This document shows positions 24,035 through 33,117 of a stretch of DNA of 64,000 nucleotides, one piece after another. The notes below the pieces were generated by a model. The model was given only the letters and a program-made list of their open reading frames with translations. It had not been told where the DNA came from and made no database searches. How positions within the stretch are numbered: the first letter of the stretch is position 1; each line of letters starts with the position of its first letter. Source of the DNA: Mesorhizobium sp. WSM3859. GTDB lineage: Bacteria > Pseudomonadota > Alphaproteobacteria > Rhizobiales > Rhizobiaceae. The translations under genes and the position numbers were made by a program. Location: contig NZ_NSGG01000003.1 of NCBI RefSeq assembly GCF_002295065.1, forward strand, positions 536,001 to 600,000. The letters run 5' to 3'.

Positions 24035-25437
24035 CAGCCAATTTCCTTCTTTGCAGGCACGAAGATCGCCATCACGATACCGAGCTTGCGCCAGACGGTG
24101 AAGGAGAGCGCGCTGGCCTCGAAGACCATGGCGAGGCTCGTTGCCATCGCAGCGCCCCAGAGGCCGAACAGCGGGATCAGCAGCACGTTGAGGCCGATGT
24201 TGAGGGCGAGCGTCATGGCATAGACGGCGGCGCAGATGTTCTGGTTGCCGCTCATGGTGAGCAGGCTTTCGCAGGGGCCGACGGCGGCGCGGGCCACGAC
24301 GCCCAGCACAAGCAGGAAAAGCAGCGGATAGCCAGCGGTGAATTCGGGACCGAACAGCACCAGCATCGGCTCGCCCAGCGCCAGCACCAGCAGCGCCATC
24401 AAAAGCGAAGGCCAGAAGGTCCAGGAGACGGTTTCGCGGGCGAACGCGGCAAGCCTGTCCGGCTCGCCATGGGTGAATTGCGCATAGCGCTGGGCAACGC
24501 CGGCCTTGACCGCGAAATAGACGAAATGCACCAGCGCCAGCGTCTTCACCGTCGCGAAATAGACGGCGACGTCGTTGGGCGGGAGGTAGGCGCCCACCAT
24601 CAGCACGTCGGCATTGGTGAGCAGGAAGAAGAAGCTCTCGACCAGGAAGATCGGCAGCGAGACGAGGATCCACTGGCCGAAATGCACCGTCATCGGCCCG
24701 GGCGGGACCTTCTTGTCCATGCGCGAGGTGACGGCCATCAGCTGGCCGAGCGTCGTGAGATAGGTGGCGGCGATCGAGGCGAAGATCGCGGTCCTGGCGT
24801 CCGGCACATAGTGCAGGCCAAGCATCAGCGCCATGAACGCCAGGATCAGCACCGGCCGTACCAGATAGGTCGGCGACAGCGCCAGCAGCGCCCAGGAATT
24901 GGCACGCGCCAGCCCTTGCAGGAGATCGCCGAGCGCGATCATCGGCAAGCAGATGACGCCGAGGATGAAAGGGATGACGTAGTAGTTTTCGATCCAGTCC
25001 GAGGCAAGCCACACGCCAAGGGCGCCGAGGCCGGCGATCAGCGTCGAGGCGACGAGCACGAACAGGCGGCTGGCGAGCACGATGCCGCGCAGCTCGGCAA
25101 GCATGCCGCGCTCACGATACTCCGGAATGAAACGGATGACGGAGGTGTGGAAGCCGAGGCAGGCGAGATTGCCGACGATGACCATCGTCACCCAGACCAG
25201 CACCGAGATGCCGTACTCGAACGACCCCATCCAGCGCGCCATCAGCACCTGGCTGACAAAGGCGATGAAGGCGCTGATGATGCGGATGGAAAAGGCGATC
25301 AGCGACATGCGCCCGGCTTCGCCGCGCGCATCGGCGGTGAAGAGGATGGCATCGACGCGGCCAAGCAGCGGCGTGATGCGCAGCGCCCAGCGCTGCGGCA
25401 AGAACCGCCCGGCAGTCGTTGCCGCGGAAAAGCGCAC
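24034..25437 (-). CDS. Lipopolysaccharide/oligosaccharide flippase (Wzx/MATE-like)
   Basis: 467-aa inner-membrane protein with about 12-14 helices of the polysaccharide-transport (MOP) superfamily. N-terminal RIISAFIAFVSQVLMARWMGSFEYGI is the typical first-helix signature with the conserved ARWMG; the C-terminal half repeats the pattern (NQNICAAVYAMTLALNIGLN). It should flip a lipid-linked glycan across the membrane. GTG at 25437 has GGAGAG six bases upstream and is the best-supported start; a TTG two codons earlier is less likely. No glycosyltransferases are adjacent, so the glycan comes from elsewhere. Confidence 0.87.
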   Translation of the reverse strand: MRFSAATTAGRFLPQRWALRITPLLGRVDAILFTADARGEAGRMSLIAFSIRIISAFIAFVSQVLMARWMGSFEYGISVLVWVTMVIVGNLACLGFHTSVIRFIPEYRERGMLAELRGIVLASRLFVLVASTLIAGLGALGVWLASDWIENYYVIPFILGVICLPMIALGDLLQGLARANSWALLALSPTYLVRPVLILAFMALMLGLHYVPDARTAIFASIAATYLTTLGQLMAVTSRMDKKVPPGPMTVHFGQWILVSLPIFLVESFFFLLTNADVLMVGAYLPPNDVAVYFATVKTLALVHFVYFAVKAGVAQRYAQFTHGEPDRLAAFARETVSWTFWPSLLMALLVLALGEPMLVLFGPEFTAGYPLLFLLVLGVVARAAVGPCESLLTMSGNQNICAAVYAMTLALNIGLNVLLIPLFGLWGAAMATSLAMVFEASALSFTVWRKLGIVMAIFVPAKKEIG

Positions 25438-25517
25438 CCACAACTCTCCGTTTTCCGCCTTTTTCCAGCGTTCGGGTCTATCCGAAACACCTTAAGAAAG
25501 GGTGGGTGCGGGTGCTT

Positions 25518-25746
25518 CCTTCTCCCTGTCACTATACGGGGAGAAGGTGCCGGCAGGCGGATGAGGGGCAGCGCCGGCCTCGGAAAATTGGGATGAATCG
25601 CGTGTCGAAGAGCTTGCTGGGGGAGGCTTCCGAAACTGAGTGATCATTCTCTGTCGGATACGAGGGGCGGCAAGTCGGAATCGCCGGCGCTGCCCCTCAT
25701 CCGGCCCTTCGGGTCACCTTCTCCCCGTATAGTGACGGGGAGAAGG
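25518..25746. repeat. Inverted pair of CTTCTCCCC...GAGGGGCAGCGCC repeats
   Basis: Left copy 25518-25578 and right copy 25683-25746 are inverted relative to each other: each contains CCTTCTCCC, CACTATACGGGGAGAAGG and GGATGAGGGGCAGCGCCGGC (read in its own direction). The 104 bases between them code for nothing recognisable. This fills most of the 318-base gap between the flippase and the secreted protein gene. A miniature mobile element is possible, but no transposase ends are evident. Confidence 0.7.
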
Positions 25747-25755
25747 AATAGGCGC

Positions 25756-26262
25756 TCACATCCCCTTCATCGCGTCGCACGAGACGTTCGGGTTCATGTC
25801 GGCGAAGGCGCCCGTCGGGTTCTGCTTCCAGGCCCAGACATGCAGCTCGTAGAACGGGCCGAGGCCGTAGCGGTTGGGCGCGGTGTTGAAGTTGAAGAGA
25901 TGGCCTTCGAGCGAGGCCGGGCCTTTCGACGTGATGTATTCGACGGCGATCAGCTTCAGCGTGCCGTCGGCCATCGGCTCGTACATCACCGCTTCCGGCT
26001 TGGCGACGTCGACCGCATCGTCCTTGAGGTAGGCGGCGTTGACGTAGTGGATGCCCATGGCGCCGCCGGTGAGGCCGCTGGCGCAGGGGATCGGCGCATA
26101 GCCTTCGGCCTTCGCCACCGCGACGTCCTCGAAGCGGCTGTCGAGCGCCCGCACCTTTTCGGCGAGCGGGTTGACGGTTTCGGCCATGGCGGCGCCCGCC
26201 ATCAGCAGGGTGATCGCGGCAGAGGCGCCGACAAGGCACCTGGTCCAATTGCGAATGGTCAT
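25756..26262 (-). CDS. Secreted protein of unknown function
   Basis: 168-aa exported protein with a clear signal peptide (MTIRNWTRC, hydrophobic stretch, cleavage at AMA-ET about residue 27). The mature part is small, with two Cys (in PIPCASG and VSCDAMK) that could pair, and aromatic-rich segments GHLFNFNTAPNRYGLGPFYELHVWAW and NPTGAFADMNP. I do not recognise a family with a known function. The gene is flanked on both sides by intergenic repeats, so it may have moved as an accessory unit. Confidence 0.75.
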   Translation of the reverse strand: MTIRNWTRCLVGASAAITLLMAGAAMAETVNPLAEKVRALDSRFEDVAVAKAEGYAPIPCASGLTGGAMGIHYVNAAYLKDDAVDVAKPEAVMYEPMADGTLKLIAVEYITSKGPASLEGHLFNFNTAPNRYGLGPFYELHVWAWKQNPTGAFADMNPNVSCDAMKGM

Positions 26263-26357
26263 TTCATGTCTCCAATGCGGTTGAGGCGCGCTACGGCGGG
26301 CCGGCCCGCCAAGGCCAACTCCGGGCGCCGGCGACGCTTGTCGTTAAAAGGATGGAC

Positions 26358-26484
26358 ACTGATCCCGCCCAGAGCCGTTCACCGTCTCAAAGAAACGGCG
26401 AACGGCTCTATCTCTTGATTTGACGCGATTCCTGACGGAAAGCCGCTTCACACCTTTCCTGGAATTGCTCTGGGCGGGATCAGT
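26358..26484. repeat. 18-bp perfect inverted repeat enclosing two further palindromes
   Basis: ACTGATCCCGCCCAGAGC (26358-26375) and GCTCTGGGCGGGATCAGT (26467-26484) are perfect arms. Inside are a hairpin CCGTTC-A-CCGT ... ACGG-C-GAACGG and a copy of the GCGATTCCTGACGG...TGGAATTGCTC repeat (26425-26470). The right arm contains the stop codon of the DUF1127-like gene. Structure suggests a MITE-like unit. Confidence 0.75.
26425..26470. repeat. GCGATTCC...GGAATTGCTC palindromic repeat
   Basis: GCGATTCCTGACGGAAAGCC, then GCTTCACACCTTTCC and TGGAATTGCTC; same family as 21085-21131. Nested inside the 18-bp inverted repeat pair. Confidence 0.75.
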
Positions 26485-26629
26485 GGTGATGCCACCAATA
26501 TTCCCAGTATTCGCGCGGCATTTCCCGCTCATCGAGGCCGATATCGCGTCTCAGGTAATCGTTCCGAGGCGGCAGAAGGCGGCGCCGGTTTCGCAACGGC
26601 GAAAGCAGCGCCGACAAGGCCCGTCGCAT
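26480..26629 (-). CDS. Tiny DUF1127-like protein
   Basis: 49-aa basic protein whose sequence has the core NDYLRRDIGLDE, the pattern of DUF1127 proteins (which act, for example, as small RNA-binding or phosphate/carbon-stress regulators in alphaproteobacteria). The tail EYWEYWWHHH is rich in Trp and His. ATG at 26629 chosen; the ribosome binding site is poor (CGGCGG). Its stop codon lies inside an 18-bp inverted repeat arm. No larger gene fits 26263-26741. Confidence 0.5.
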   Translation of the reverse strand: MRRALSALLSPLRNRRRLLPPRNDYLRRDIGLDEREMPREYWEYWWHHH

Positions 26630-26741
26630 GTAGCCGCGCCGTGGCGGGAGGTAATCCGCCGCGGCGGATACACTCTCGCTATCCGGCACGGCGTCAGGTC
26701 CGGCGGCGACGGGTATGGTCTGTCCGACACGGTCCGCCCGG

Positions 26742-27014
26742 TCAGCGATAAAAGTAGGGGTCGAGGACCCGCACCTCCGTGATCTTGTCGACGGGAAGCG
26801 AATTCTTCTGAGCGGTGCTGCGGATCGCCTCCGGCGAGGGCGCGTCATAGATGCAGAAACTCTTGCCCTTGTCGGGCGAGACGAAGGATTGCACCCAGGT
26901 GACGCCTTTCTCGGCATTGCGGGCGATGACGCCGCCCATCGCGGTGGCGCCGGCATCGTTCATCGGTACGTTCAGCCCTTCCGGGAAAGTGCGTTCAACG
27001 AGATAGCGTGGCAC
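26742..27014 (-). CDS. DUF4242 (SCO4226-type) nickel-binding protein
   Basis: 90-aa single-domain alpha+beta protein. VPRYLVERTFPEGLN at the start, then the long stretch GVIARNAEKGVTWVQSFVSPDKGKSFCIYDAP and VDKITEVRVLDPYFYR at the end match DUF4242, whose member SCO4226 binds nickel in crystals. GTG at 27014 has AAAGGAACG nine bases upstream. Divergent from the AAA-LuxR regulator with a 239-base gap, suggesting the regulator controls it. Physiological role unknown. Confidence 0.8.
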   Translation of the reverse strand: MPRYLVERTFPEGLNVPMNDAGATAMGGVIARNAEKGVTWVQSFVSPDKGKSFCIYDAPSPEAIRSTAQKNSLPVDKITEVRVLDPYFYR

Positions 27015-27253
27015 GATCGTCGTTCCTTTCGTGATTGGATTGGGCTCGTTTCGAGCAAGGCCGATCCCACCATTTCGGCAAAGACCGCGCATCGGAGCCA
27101 TTCCCCATATTGTCCGGGACGATTCCCTATCTTTGGAACGTTTTATGTGGAAGATGGCACTGGAATGTGTGGAAAGTCACATTTCAGTCCCGTTTCCCAC
27201 GCTATCGCGGCGGCGACCCGCCGTGGTGGGAATTCCGATTTCGCGAGAGAGCG

Positions 27254-29839
27254 ATGATGCTTCTGGAACGGCAGCCGCAGCTGCAGCAGATGGATGCCTT
27301 GTTGGCGGATGCAACAGGGGGCCGCGGCCGCGTCGCGGTCGTCTCGGGCGAGGCCGGCGCCGGCAAGACGGCGCTCGTCGAGGCGTTCGCGAACCGGCTG
27401 GACGACGGCCTGACGGTGCTGCGAAGCGCCTGCGAAGACCTCTCCATTCCCGATCCGCTTGGTCCGCTTCACGATCTGGCGCGCAACGCGCAGTGGGAAC
27501 TGTCGCGAGCGATCGACGACCGCCAGGTACAGCGGCTGCCCTTGTTTTCCGAGGCGCTCGACGTCTTCGAGGCGAATGGCCCTTGCCTGCTCATCATCGA
27601 AGACCTGCACTGGGCCGATGACGCGACGCTCGATTTCGTGCGCTTCCTCGGCCGGCGCATCGCAAACACCCACATCCTGCTTCTGATCACGGCGCGAACC
27701 GACCGCAGCGAAGGGCAGATGCGCGTGCGCCGGGCGCTCGGCGAGATCCCGGCCGGCAATGCGGTGCGTATCGACGTGCCGCTGCTCAGCGAAAGCGCCG
27801 TGCTCTCGCTCGCCGCAACCGCCGAGCGCGACGGCGACGCAATCTACCGGGCGAGCGCCGGCAACGCCTTCTTCGTCACCGAGCTGCTCGCCGCGGAAGG
27901 CGATGGCGCGTTGCCGGCGAGCGTGCGTGACGCCGTTTTGGCGCGCGCTGAAAAACTGTCGCCCGGCGCGCGCTCGATGCTCGACGCCGTCTCGGTGTTT
28001 CCGCGCCGCGCCGACGCGTGGGCGCTGAGCGGCCTTTGCGGGATTGCCGCCGCCGGCCAGCTCGCCGAATGCGTCGCCAACGGGCTGCTCGAGGATTTCG
28101 GCGACGGCTATGCCTTCCGGCACGAGATCGCCCGCACGGCCATCGAGATGGCGCTGACGCCCAGCAAACGGCGGGAGTACAATGAGCGCGCCCTAGCGGC
28201 CTTGCGCGAAAACCCGCAAGTGGCCACTGCCAGGCTGGTGCACCATGCGGTGGAAGCGCAGAACCTGGACGTGGTGCGCGAGCTCGCGCCGGCCGCGGCG
28301 CGCGAGGCTTCGCGGGTCGGCGCGCATCGCGACGCGGTGGGCTATTACGAGGTTGCCCTGCGCTATGCGGATATGCTGCCGGTCGAGAAGCGAGCCGAGC
28401 TCTATGAGGGCCACGCCTTCGAGTGCCACTTGATCGGCCGCGTCGACGCGGCGATGGAGGCGCAGGGCCGGGCGCGCCAGCTGCGCCAGGCGTTGGGCGA
28501 CCGTGTCAAGGAAGGCGACAGCCTCAGGTGTTTGTCGCGCTTCGCCTACCTGCTCGGAGATCGCGGTGCCGCGGACCGTTTCGGCGAGCAGGCGGTCGAG
28601 CTTCTGGAGACTGCCCCCGACAGCGCCGAGCTGGCGATGGCCTACTCGAACCTCTCGCAGCTGGCGATGCTTGCCGAGCGGCTCGAGGATACGCTTTCGC
28701 TCGGCGGCAAGGCGGTCGAGCTGGCGGAGCGGCTCAACCGGCCGGATATTCTGTGTCATGCGCTGAACAATGTCGGCGCCGCCGGGCAATGGTTGGATTT
28801 CACCAAAGGGCGGCGCGATCTCGCCCGCAGCCTGGGAATCGCATTGTCGGGAAACTTCCAGGAACACGCTGCGCGCGCCTTCACCAACTGCGCCTGCGTC
28901 GAGATGAACAGGCTCAACTTCAAGGAGGCGGCGTCGTTCCTGGGTCGCGGCATTGCCTATTGCATCGAGAACGATCTGGCGACATGGCGCGATTACATGC
29001 GCGGCGTGCAGGCGCAGCTTCTGCTGAGGCTCGGCCTCTGGGACGATGCCGCAGCGATGGCGCATGAGGTTGTCGACGATGAAGCAACGACGCCGTTGGT
29101 ACGCTATCCGTCGCTGGTGGCCCTGGCCAGATTGCGCATCCGCCGCGGCGACCCGGCCGAGCCGATCGTGGAAGAAATGAGGCGGTTCCTGGACAAGGGC
29201 ATGGAGCTGCAACGGCTAGTGCCTTTTGCCGGGGTGATGGCCGAGCTGGCATGGCTGGGCGAGGGCGACAGGGATGAAGCGCTGCATCTGATCGCCCTTG
29301 CCGAAGGCCTCGCGCCGACGCGGGCGGTGTTCGGTGAGCTGGCGACCTGGCGGCGGCTTTTGTCGCCTGAAAGCGATCCCGGCGAGGCCGATGGCATGGC
29401 CGAGCCGCACCGCCTGCAATTGGTTGGCGACTGGCGCGCCGCCGCTGCGCTTTGGACAAATATGGGCGCCCCTTTCGAACGAGCGCTTGCCTTGCTGCAA
29501 GGCGACGAGGCCGCGCGGCGTGAAGCGCTGGACATTTTCGAGGCGCTCGGCGCAAGGCCGGTGGCGCAGCACGTGCGCGGCCTGCTGCGGCAGAGCGGCG
29601 TCAGCCATATCGCGAGAGGACCGCGACAGGCGACGCGCGCCAACCAGGCCGGCCTCACGCAGCGCCAGATGGAGGTCCTGCAGTTGATCGAACGAGGCTT
29701 CTCCAACAAGAAGATCGCCGCGCATCTGACCATCTCGCCGAAGACGGTCGACCACCATGTTTCAGCGGTGCTCGGGAAACTTGAAGCTGTCTCGCGCGGC
29801 GAAGCGGCGGCGGCGGCGCGCGCGTCGGGGCTGGTGTGA
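27254..29839 (+). CDS. AAA-ATPase LuxR-family transcriptional regulator
   Basis: 861-aa LAL-type (large ATP-binding LuxR) regulator. Walker A GEAGAGKTALVE at about 30-41, Walker B LLIIEDLHWAD (about 110-120), a central region of TPR-like helices (about 330-760), and a C-terminal LuxR HTH (about 800-861: LTQRQMEVLQLIERGFSNKKIAAHL then SPKTVDHHVSAVLGKL). Such proteins act as ATP-driven activators responding to a small molecule. ATG at 27254 with GAGAGAG upstream. Likely controls its divergent DUF4242 neighbour; the ligand is unknown. Confidence 0.88.
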   Translation: MMLLERQPQLQQMDALLADATGGRGRVAVVSGEAGAGKTALVEAFANRLDDGLTVLRSACEDLSIPDPLGPLHDLARNAQWELSRAIDDRQVQRLPLFSEALDVFEANGPCLLIIEDLHWADDATLDFVRFLGRRIANTHILLLITARTDRSEGQMRVRRALGEIPAGNAVRIDVPLLSESAVLSLAATAERDGDAIYRASAGNAFFVTELLAAEGDGALPASVRDAVLARAEKLSPGARSMLDAVSVFPRRADAWALSGLCGIAAAGQLAECVANGLLEDFGDGYAFRHEIARTAIEMALTPSKRREYNERALAALRENPQVATARLVHHAVEAQNLDVVRELAPAAAREASRVGAHRDAVGYYEVALRYADMLPVEKRAELYEGHAFECHLIGRVDAAMEAQGRARQLRQALGDRVKEGDSLRCLSRFAYLLGDRGAADRFGEQAVELLETAPDSAELAMAYSNLSQLAMLAERLEDTLSLGGKAVELAERLNRPDILCHALNNVGAAGQWLDFTKGRRDLARSLGIALSGNFQEHAARAFTNCACVEMNRLNFKEAASFLGRGIAYCIENDLATWRDYMRGVQAQLLLRLGLWDDAAAMAHEVVDDEATTPLVRYPSLVALARLRIRRGDPAEPIVEEMRRFLDKGMELQRLVPFAGVMAELAWLGEGDRDEALHLIALAEGLAPTRAVFGELATWRRLLSPESDPGEADGMAEPHRLQLVGDWRAAAALWTNMGAPFERALALLQGDEAARREALDIFEALGARPVAQHVRGLLRQSGVSHIARGPRQATRANQAGLTQRQMEVLQLIERGFSNKKIAAHLTISPKTVDHHVSAVLGKLEAVSRGEAAAAARASGLV

Positions 29840-29885
29840 GATTTGGTTTCTGCGCCTGAAGGACATCGCCAGCACCGGCGATGCT

Positions 29886-30113
29886 CCTCATCCCCTGCGG
29901 GCCACCTTCTCCCCGCAAGCGTCAGGGCAATCGCCTATGGGTTTATCGGCGAAGGCCAACACAACGCCGTCATCCGCAGGGGCCGTCATCCTCGGGCTTG
30001 TCCCGAGGATCCGCCGTCGCACACGGATAGAGCGCGACCAGTTCGGGGAGGCCGGTAGATCCTCGGGACAAGCCCGAGGATGACGGCATTGAGGCCCGCA
30101 AGCGGGGAGAAGG
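29886..30113. repeat. Nested inverted repeats between luxR and secA
   Basis: Inner arms (29982-30011 and 30058-30087) are perfect 30-bp inverted repeats that begin GCCGTCATCCTCGGGCTTGT; each arm is itself a palindrome around CTCGGG...CCCGAG. Outer arms CCTTCTCCCCGCAAGCG and CGCAAGCGGGGAGAAGG belong to the same family as 25518-25746. Lies between convergent luxR and secA ends; could serve as terminator for both. Confidence 0.75.
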
Positions 30114-30122
30114 AAACAAGCG

Positions 30123-32855
30123 TCAGGCGAAGGCGCCGTGGCAGTGCTTGTACTTCTTGCCGGAGCCGCAGGGGCAGGCTTCGTTGCGGCCGATCTTGCC
30201 CCAGGTCGCCGGGTTCTTCGGGTCGCGGTTTTCCGGCGCGACGACGGCGCTGGTGTCCTGACGCATGAGAAGCGCGGTCTCGCCGCCCTGGAAATCGTCC
30301 TCGCCGGTGGAGCCGTCGATGTGGCTGCCGAACATCTCGGGCGTTTCAGGCGGCGGCGCATCGGCCGCCTGGCGCACCAGCTCGACGCGCATCAGCTGCG
30401 CGGTGACGGCCTGGCGCAGATTGCCGAGCATGCCCTGGAACAGCTCGAAGGCCTCGCCCTTGTATTCCTGCAGCGGGTCGCGCTGGGCATAGCCCCGGAA
30501 GCCGACGACCGAGCGCAGATGATCGAGATTGACGATATGCTCGCGCCACAGATGGTCGAGCGTCTGCAGAACCACTGAACGCTCGACATAATTCATCACG
30601 TCGGGGCCGAAGCGGTCGGCGCGCTCCTTGGCGGCGGCGTCGGCCGCGGCCGCGATGCGCTCGCGGATATCGTCCTCGGCGATGCCTTCTTCCTTGACCC
30701 ATTCCTCGATCGGCAGGTCGAGATTGAGGTACTGCGCCACTTCATCCTTGAGGCCAGCGACGTTCCATTGCTCGGCATAGGCGTTTTCGGGGATGTTCTT
30801 GGCGACGACCTCGTCGATGACGCCTTCACGCATTTCGGTGATCGTCTCCGACAGGCCTTCGCCGTCCATCAGCTCGATGCGCTGCTCGAACACCACCTTG
30901 CGCTGGTCGTTCGAGACGTCGTCATACTTCAACAGATTCTTGCGGATGTCGAAGTTGCGCGCCTCGACCTTCTTCTGCGCTTTCTCCAGCGCCTTGTTGA
31001 TCCAGGGATGGATGATCGCCTCGTCTTCCTTGAGGCCGAGCTTCTGCAGCATGCCGTCCATGCGCTCGGAGCCGAAGATGCGCATCAGATCGTCCTGCAG
31101 CGACAGGAAGAATTTCGAGCGGCCCGGATCCCCCTGGCGGCCGGAGCGGCCACGCAGCTGGTTGTCGATGCGGCGCGATTCGTGGCGTTCGGTGGCCAGA
31201 ACGTAAAGGCCGCCGGCAGCCAGCGCCTTTTCCTTCAGGCGTTCGACATCGTCGTAGATTTCCTTTTCCCGGGCTTCGCGCTCTGGGCCCTCGGGCATGT
31301 CGCCCAGTTCCTCGGCGATGCGCATCTCGGCGTTGCCGCCGAGCTTGATGTCGGTACCGCGGCCGGCCATGTTGGTGGCGATGGTGATGGCGCCGGGCTT
31401 GCCGGCCTGGGCGACGATGGCCGCCTCGCGCTCGTGGTGGCGGGCGTTCAGCACTTCGAAATTCTTGAAGCCGTCCTTGCGCAGGCGCTCGGCCAGTTGC
31501 TCGGATTTCTCGATCGAGGTGGTGCCGACCAGCGTCGGCTGGCCCTTGGCGCTGGCTTCGCGGATCTCCTTGACGATCGCCTTGTACTTCTCCTCGACCG
31601 TCCGGTAGACCTCGTCGTCCTCGTCCTTGCGGATGACCGGCAGGTTGGTCGGGATCTCGGTGACCTCGAGATTGTAGATGTTGGCGAATTCCTCGGCCTC
31701 GGTCAGCGCCGTGCCGGTCATGCCGGCGAGCTTCTTGTAGAGGCGGAAGTAGTTCTGGAAGGTGACGGATGCCAGCGTCTGGTTCTCCGGCTGGATCTGC
31801 ACATGCTCCTTGGCCTCGAGCGCCTGGTGCAGGCCTTCCGAATAGCGCCGTCCGGGCATCATGCGGCCGGTGAACTCGTCGATGATGACGATCTCGCCGT
31901 TGCGCACGATGTAGTCGCGATCCTTCTGGAACAGCAGATGCGCCTTCAGCGCATTGTTGACGTGGTGGACGATGGCCACGTTCTCGACGTCGTAGAGCGA
32001 CTCGCCCTTCAACAGGCCGGCGTCGCGCAGCATGTTTTCGAGCTTCTCGGTGCCGTCCTCGGTGAAGATCGTCGTCTTCTGCTTCTCGTCGACCTCGTAG
32101 TCGGCCGGGCCGAGCTTCAGCATGAAGGCGTCGATGGTGTTGTACATTTCCGAGCGGTCCTCGAGCGGACCGGAAATGATCAGCGGCGTGCGCGCCTCGT
32201 CGACCAGGATGGAATCGACCTCGTCGACGATGGCGTAGGAATGGCCGCGCTGCACCATCTGCGAGCGCTCATACTTCATGTTGTCGCGCAGATAGTCGAA
32301 GCCGAGCTCGTTGTTGGTGGCGTAGGTGACGTCGCAGGCATAGGCCTCGCGGCGCTCGTCGTCGGAAAGTCCGTGCACGATGATGCCGACGGTCAGGCCG
32401 AGGAATTTATAGACGCGGCCCATCCATTCGGCGTCGCGCTTGGCGAGGTAGTCGTTGACGGTAACCACATGCACGCCCTTGCCGGCGAGCGCATTGAGAT
32501 AGACGGGCAAGGTGGCGACCAGGGTCTTGCCCTCGCCGGTGCGCATCTCGGCGATGCCGCCATTGTGCAGCACCATGCCGCCGATCAACTGGACGTCGAA
32601 AGGCCGCATGCCGAGCACGCGGCGGGCCGCTTCGCGCACCGTGGCGAAGGCCGGAACCAAGAGATCGTCGAGCGAAGCGCCGTTGGCGAGGTCCTGGCGG
32701 AATTTCTCCGTGCGCCCGGCGAGTTCGGCGTCGGAAAGCGCATGCATCTCGTTTTCCATGGCGTTGATGGCCTCGACCCTGGGCCGGGTCGACTTGACAC
32801 GCCGGTCATTGGAGGAACCGAAAACCTTACGGGCGAGACCGCCGAGACTGACCAT
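30123..32855 (-). CDS. secA: Preprotein translocase ATPase SecA
   Basis: 910-aa motor of the Sec export pathway, pushing unfolded preproteins through SecYEG. Walker A MRTGEGKT (about 103-110), Walker B region with [17 protein letters not shown], the helicase motif [10 protein letters not shown] and [10 protein letters not shown], and a C-terminal zinc-binding tail [14 protein letters not shown] for SecB interaction. Full length for alphaproteobacteria. Divergent from the parvulin gene with 262 bases between; that interval holds promoters but no other gene. Confidence 0.98.
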   Translation of the reverse strand: MVSLGGLARKVFGSSNDRRVKSTRPRVEAINAMENEMHALSDAELAGRTEKFRQDLANGASLDDLLVPAFATVREAARRVLGMRPFDVQLIGGMVLHNGGIAEMRTGEGKTLVATLPVYLNALAGKGVHVVTVNDYLAKRDAEWMGRVYKFLGLTVGIIVHGLSDDERREAYACDVTYATNNELGFDYLRDNMKYERSQMVQRGHSYAIVDEVDSILVDEARTPLIISGPLEDRSEMYNTIDAFMLKLGPADYEVDEKQKTTIFTEDGTEKLENMLRDAGLLKGESLYDVENVAIVHHVNNALKAHLLFQKDRDYIVRNGEIVIIDEFTGRMMPGRRYSEGLHQALEAKEHVQIQPENQTLASVTFQNYFRLYKKLAGMTGTALTEAEEFANIYNLEVTEIPTNLPVIRKDEDDEVYRTVEEKYKAIVKEIREASAKGQPTLVGTTSIEKSEQLAERLRKDGFKNFEVLNARHHEREAAIVAQAGKPGAITIATNMAGRGTDIKLGGNAEMRIAEELGDMPEGPEREAREKEIYDDVERLKEKALAAGGLYVLATERHESRRIDNQLRGRSGRQGDPGRSKFFLSLQDDLMRIFGSERMDGMLQKLGLKEDEAIIHPWINKALEKAQKKVEARNFDIRKNLLKYDDVSNDQRKVVFEQRIELMDGEGLSETITEMREGVIDEVVAKNIPENAYAEQWNVAGLKDEVAQYLNLDLPIEEWVKEEGIAEDDIRERIAAAADAAAKERADRFGPDVMNYVERSVVLQTLDHLWREHIVNLDHLRSVVGFRGYAQRDPLQEYKGEAFELFQGMLGNLRQAVTAQLMRVELVRQAADAPPPETPEMFGSHIDGSTGEDDFQGGETALLMRQDTSAVVAPENRDPKNPATWGKIGRNEACPCGSGKKYKHCHGAFA

Positions 32856-33117
32856 CCAATGGTCCTTTCGATAGCAATTTTGGCCGTTTGCGACAGGCGC
32901 CTGGCGGGCCCATCAAATCCGCGTGAATGCGGACAAACGCAAAAAGCGCCCGGAAAACGGTTCTGGACGCCAAGTCGTTGGACAGATAAGAGGGGGCTCA
33001 ATCGATGTCAACGCCGCGTTAGCCCTACGGGCAGCGCCAAATTCCGCCACAATTCGACTGATCTGGAACCCTTCCGCTCACGCGATCCTCATTGGCAATC
33101 CCATTGGAGTTATCTTG

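Noticed and set aside
21818..24223. 801-aa open frame opposite the YVTN and acyltransferase genes
   Set aside because: It crosses two well-supported genes and an intergenic gap, and shows no domain.
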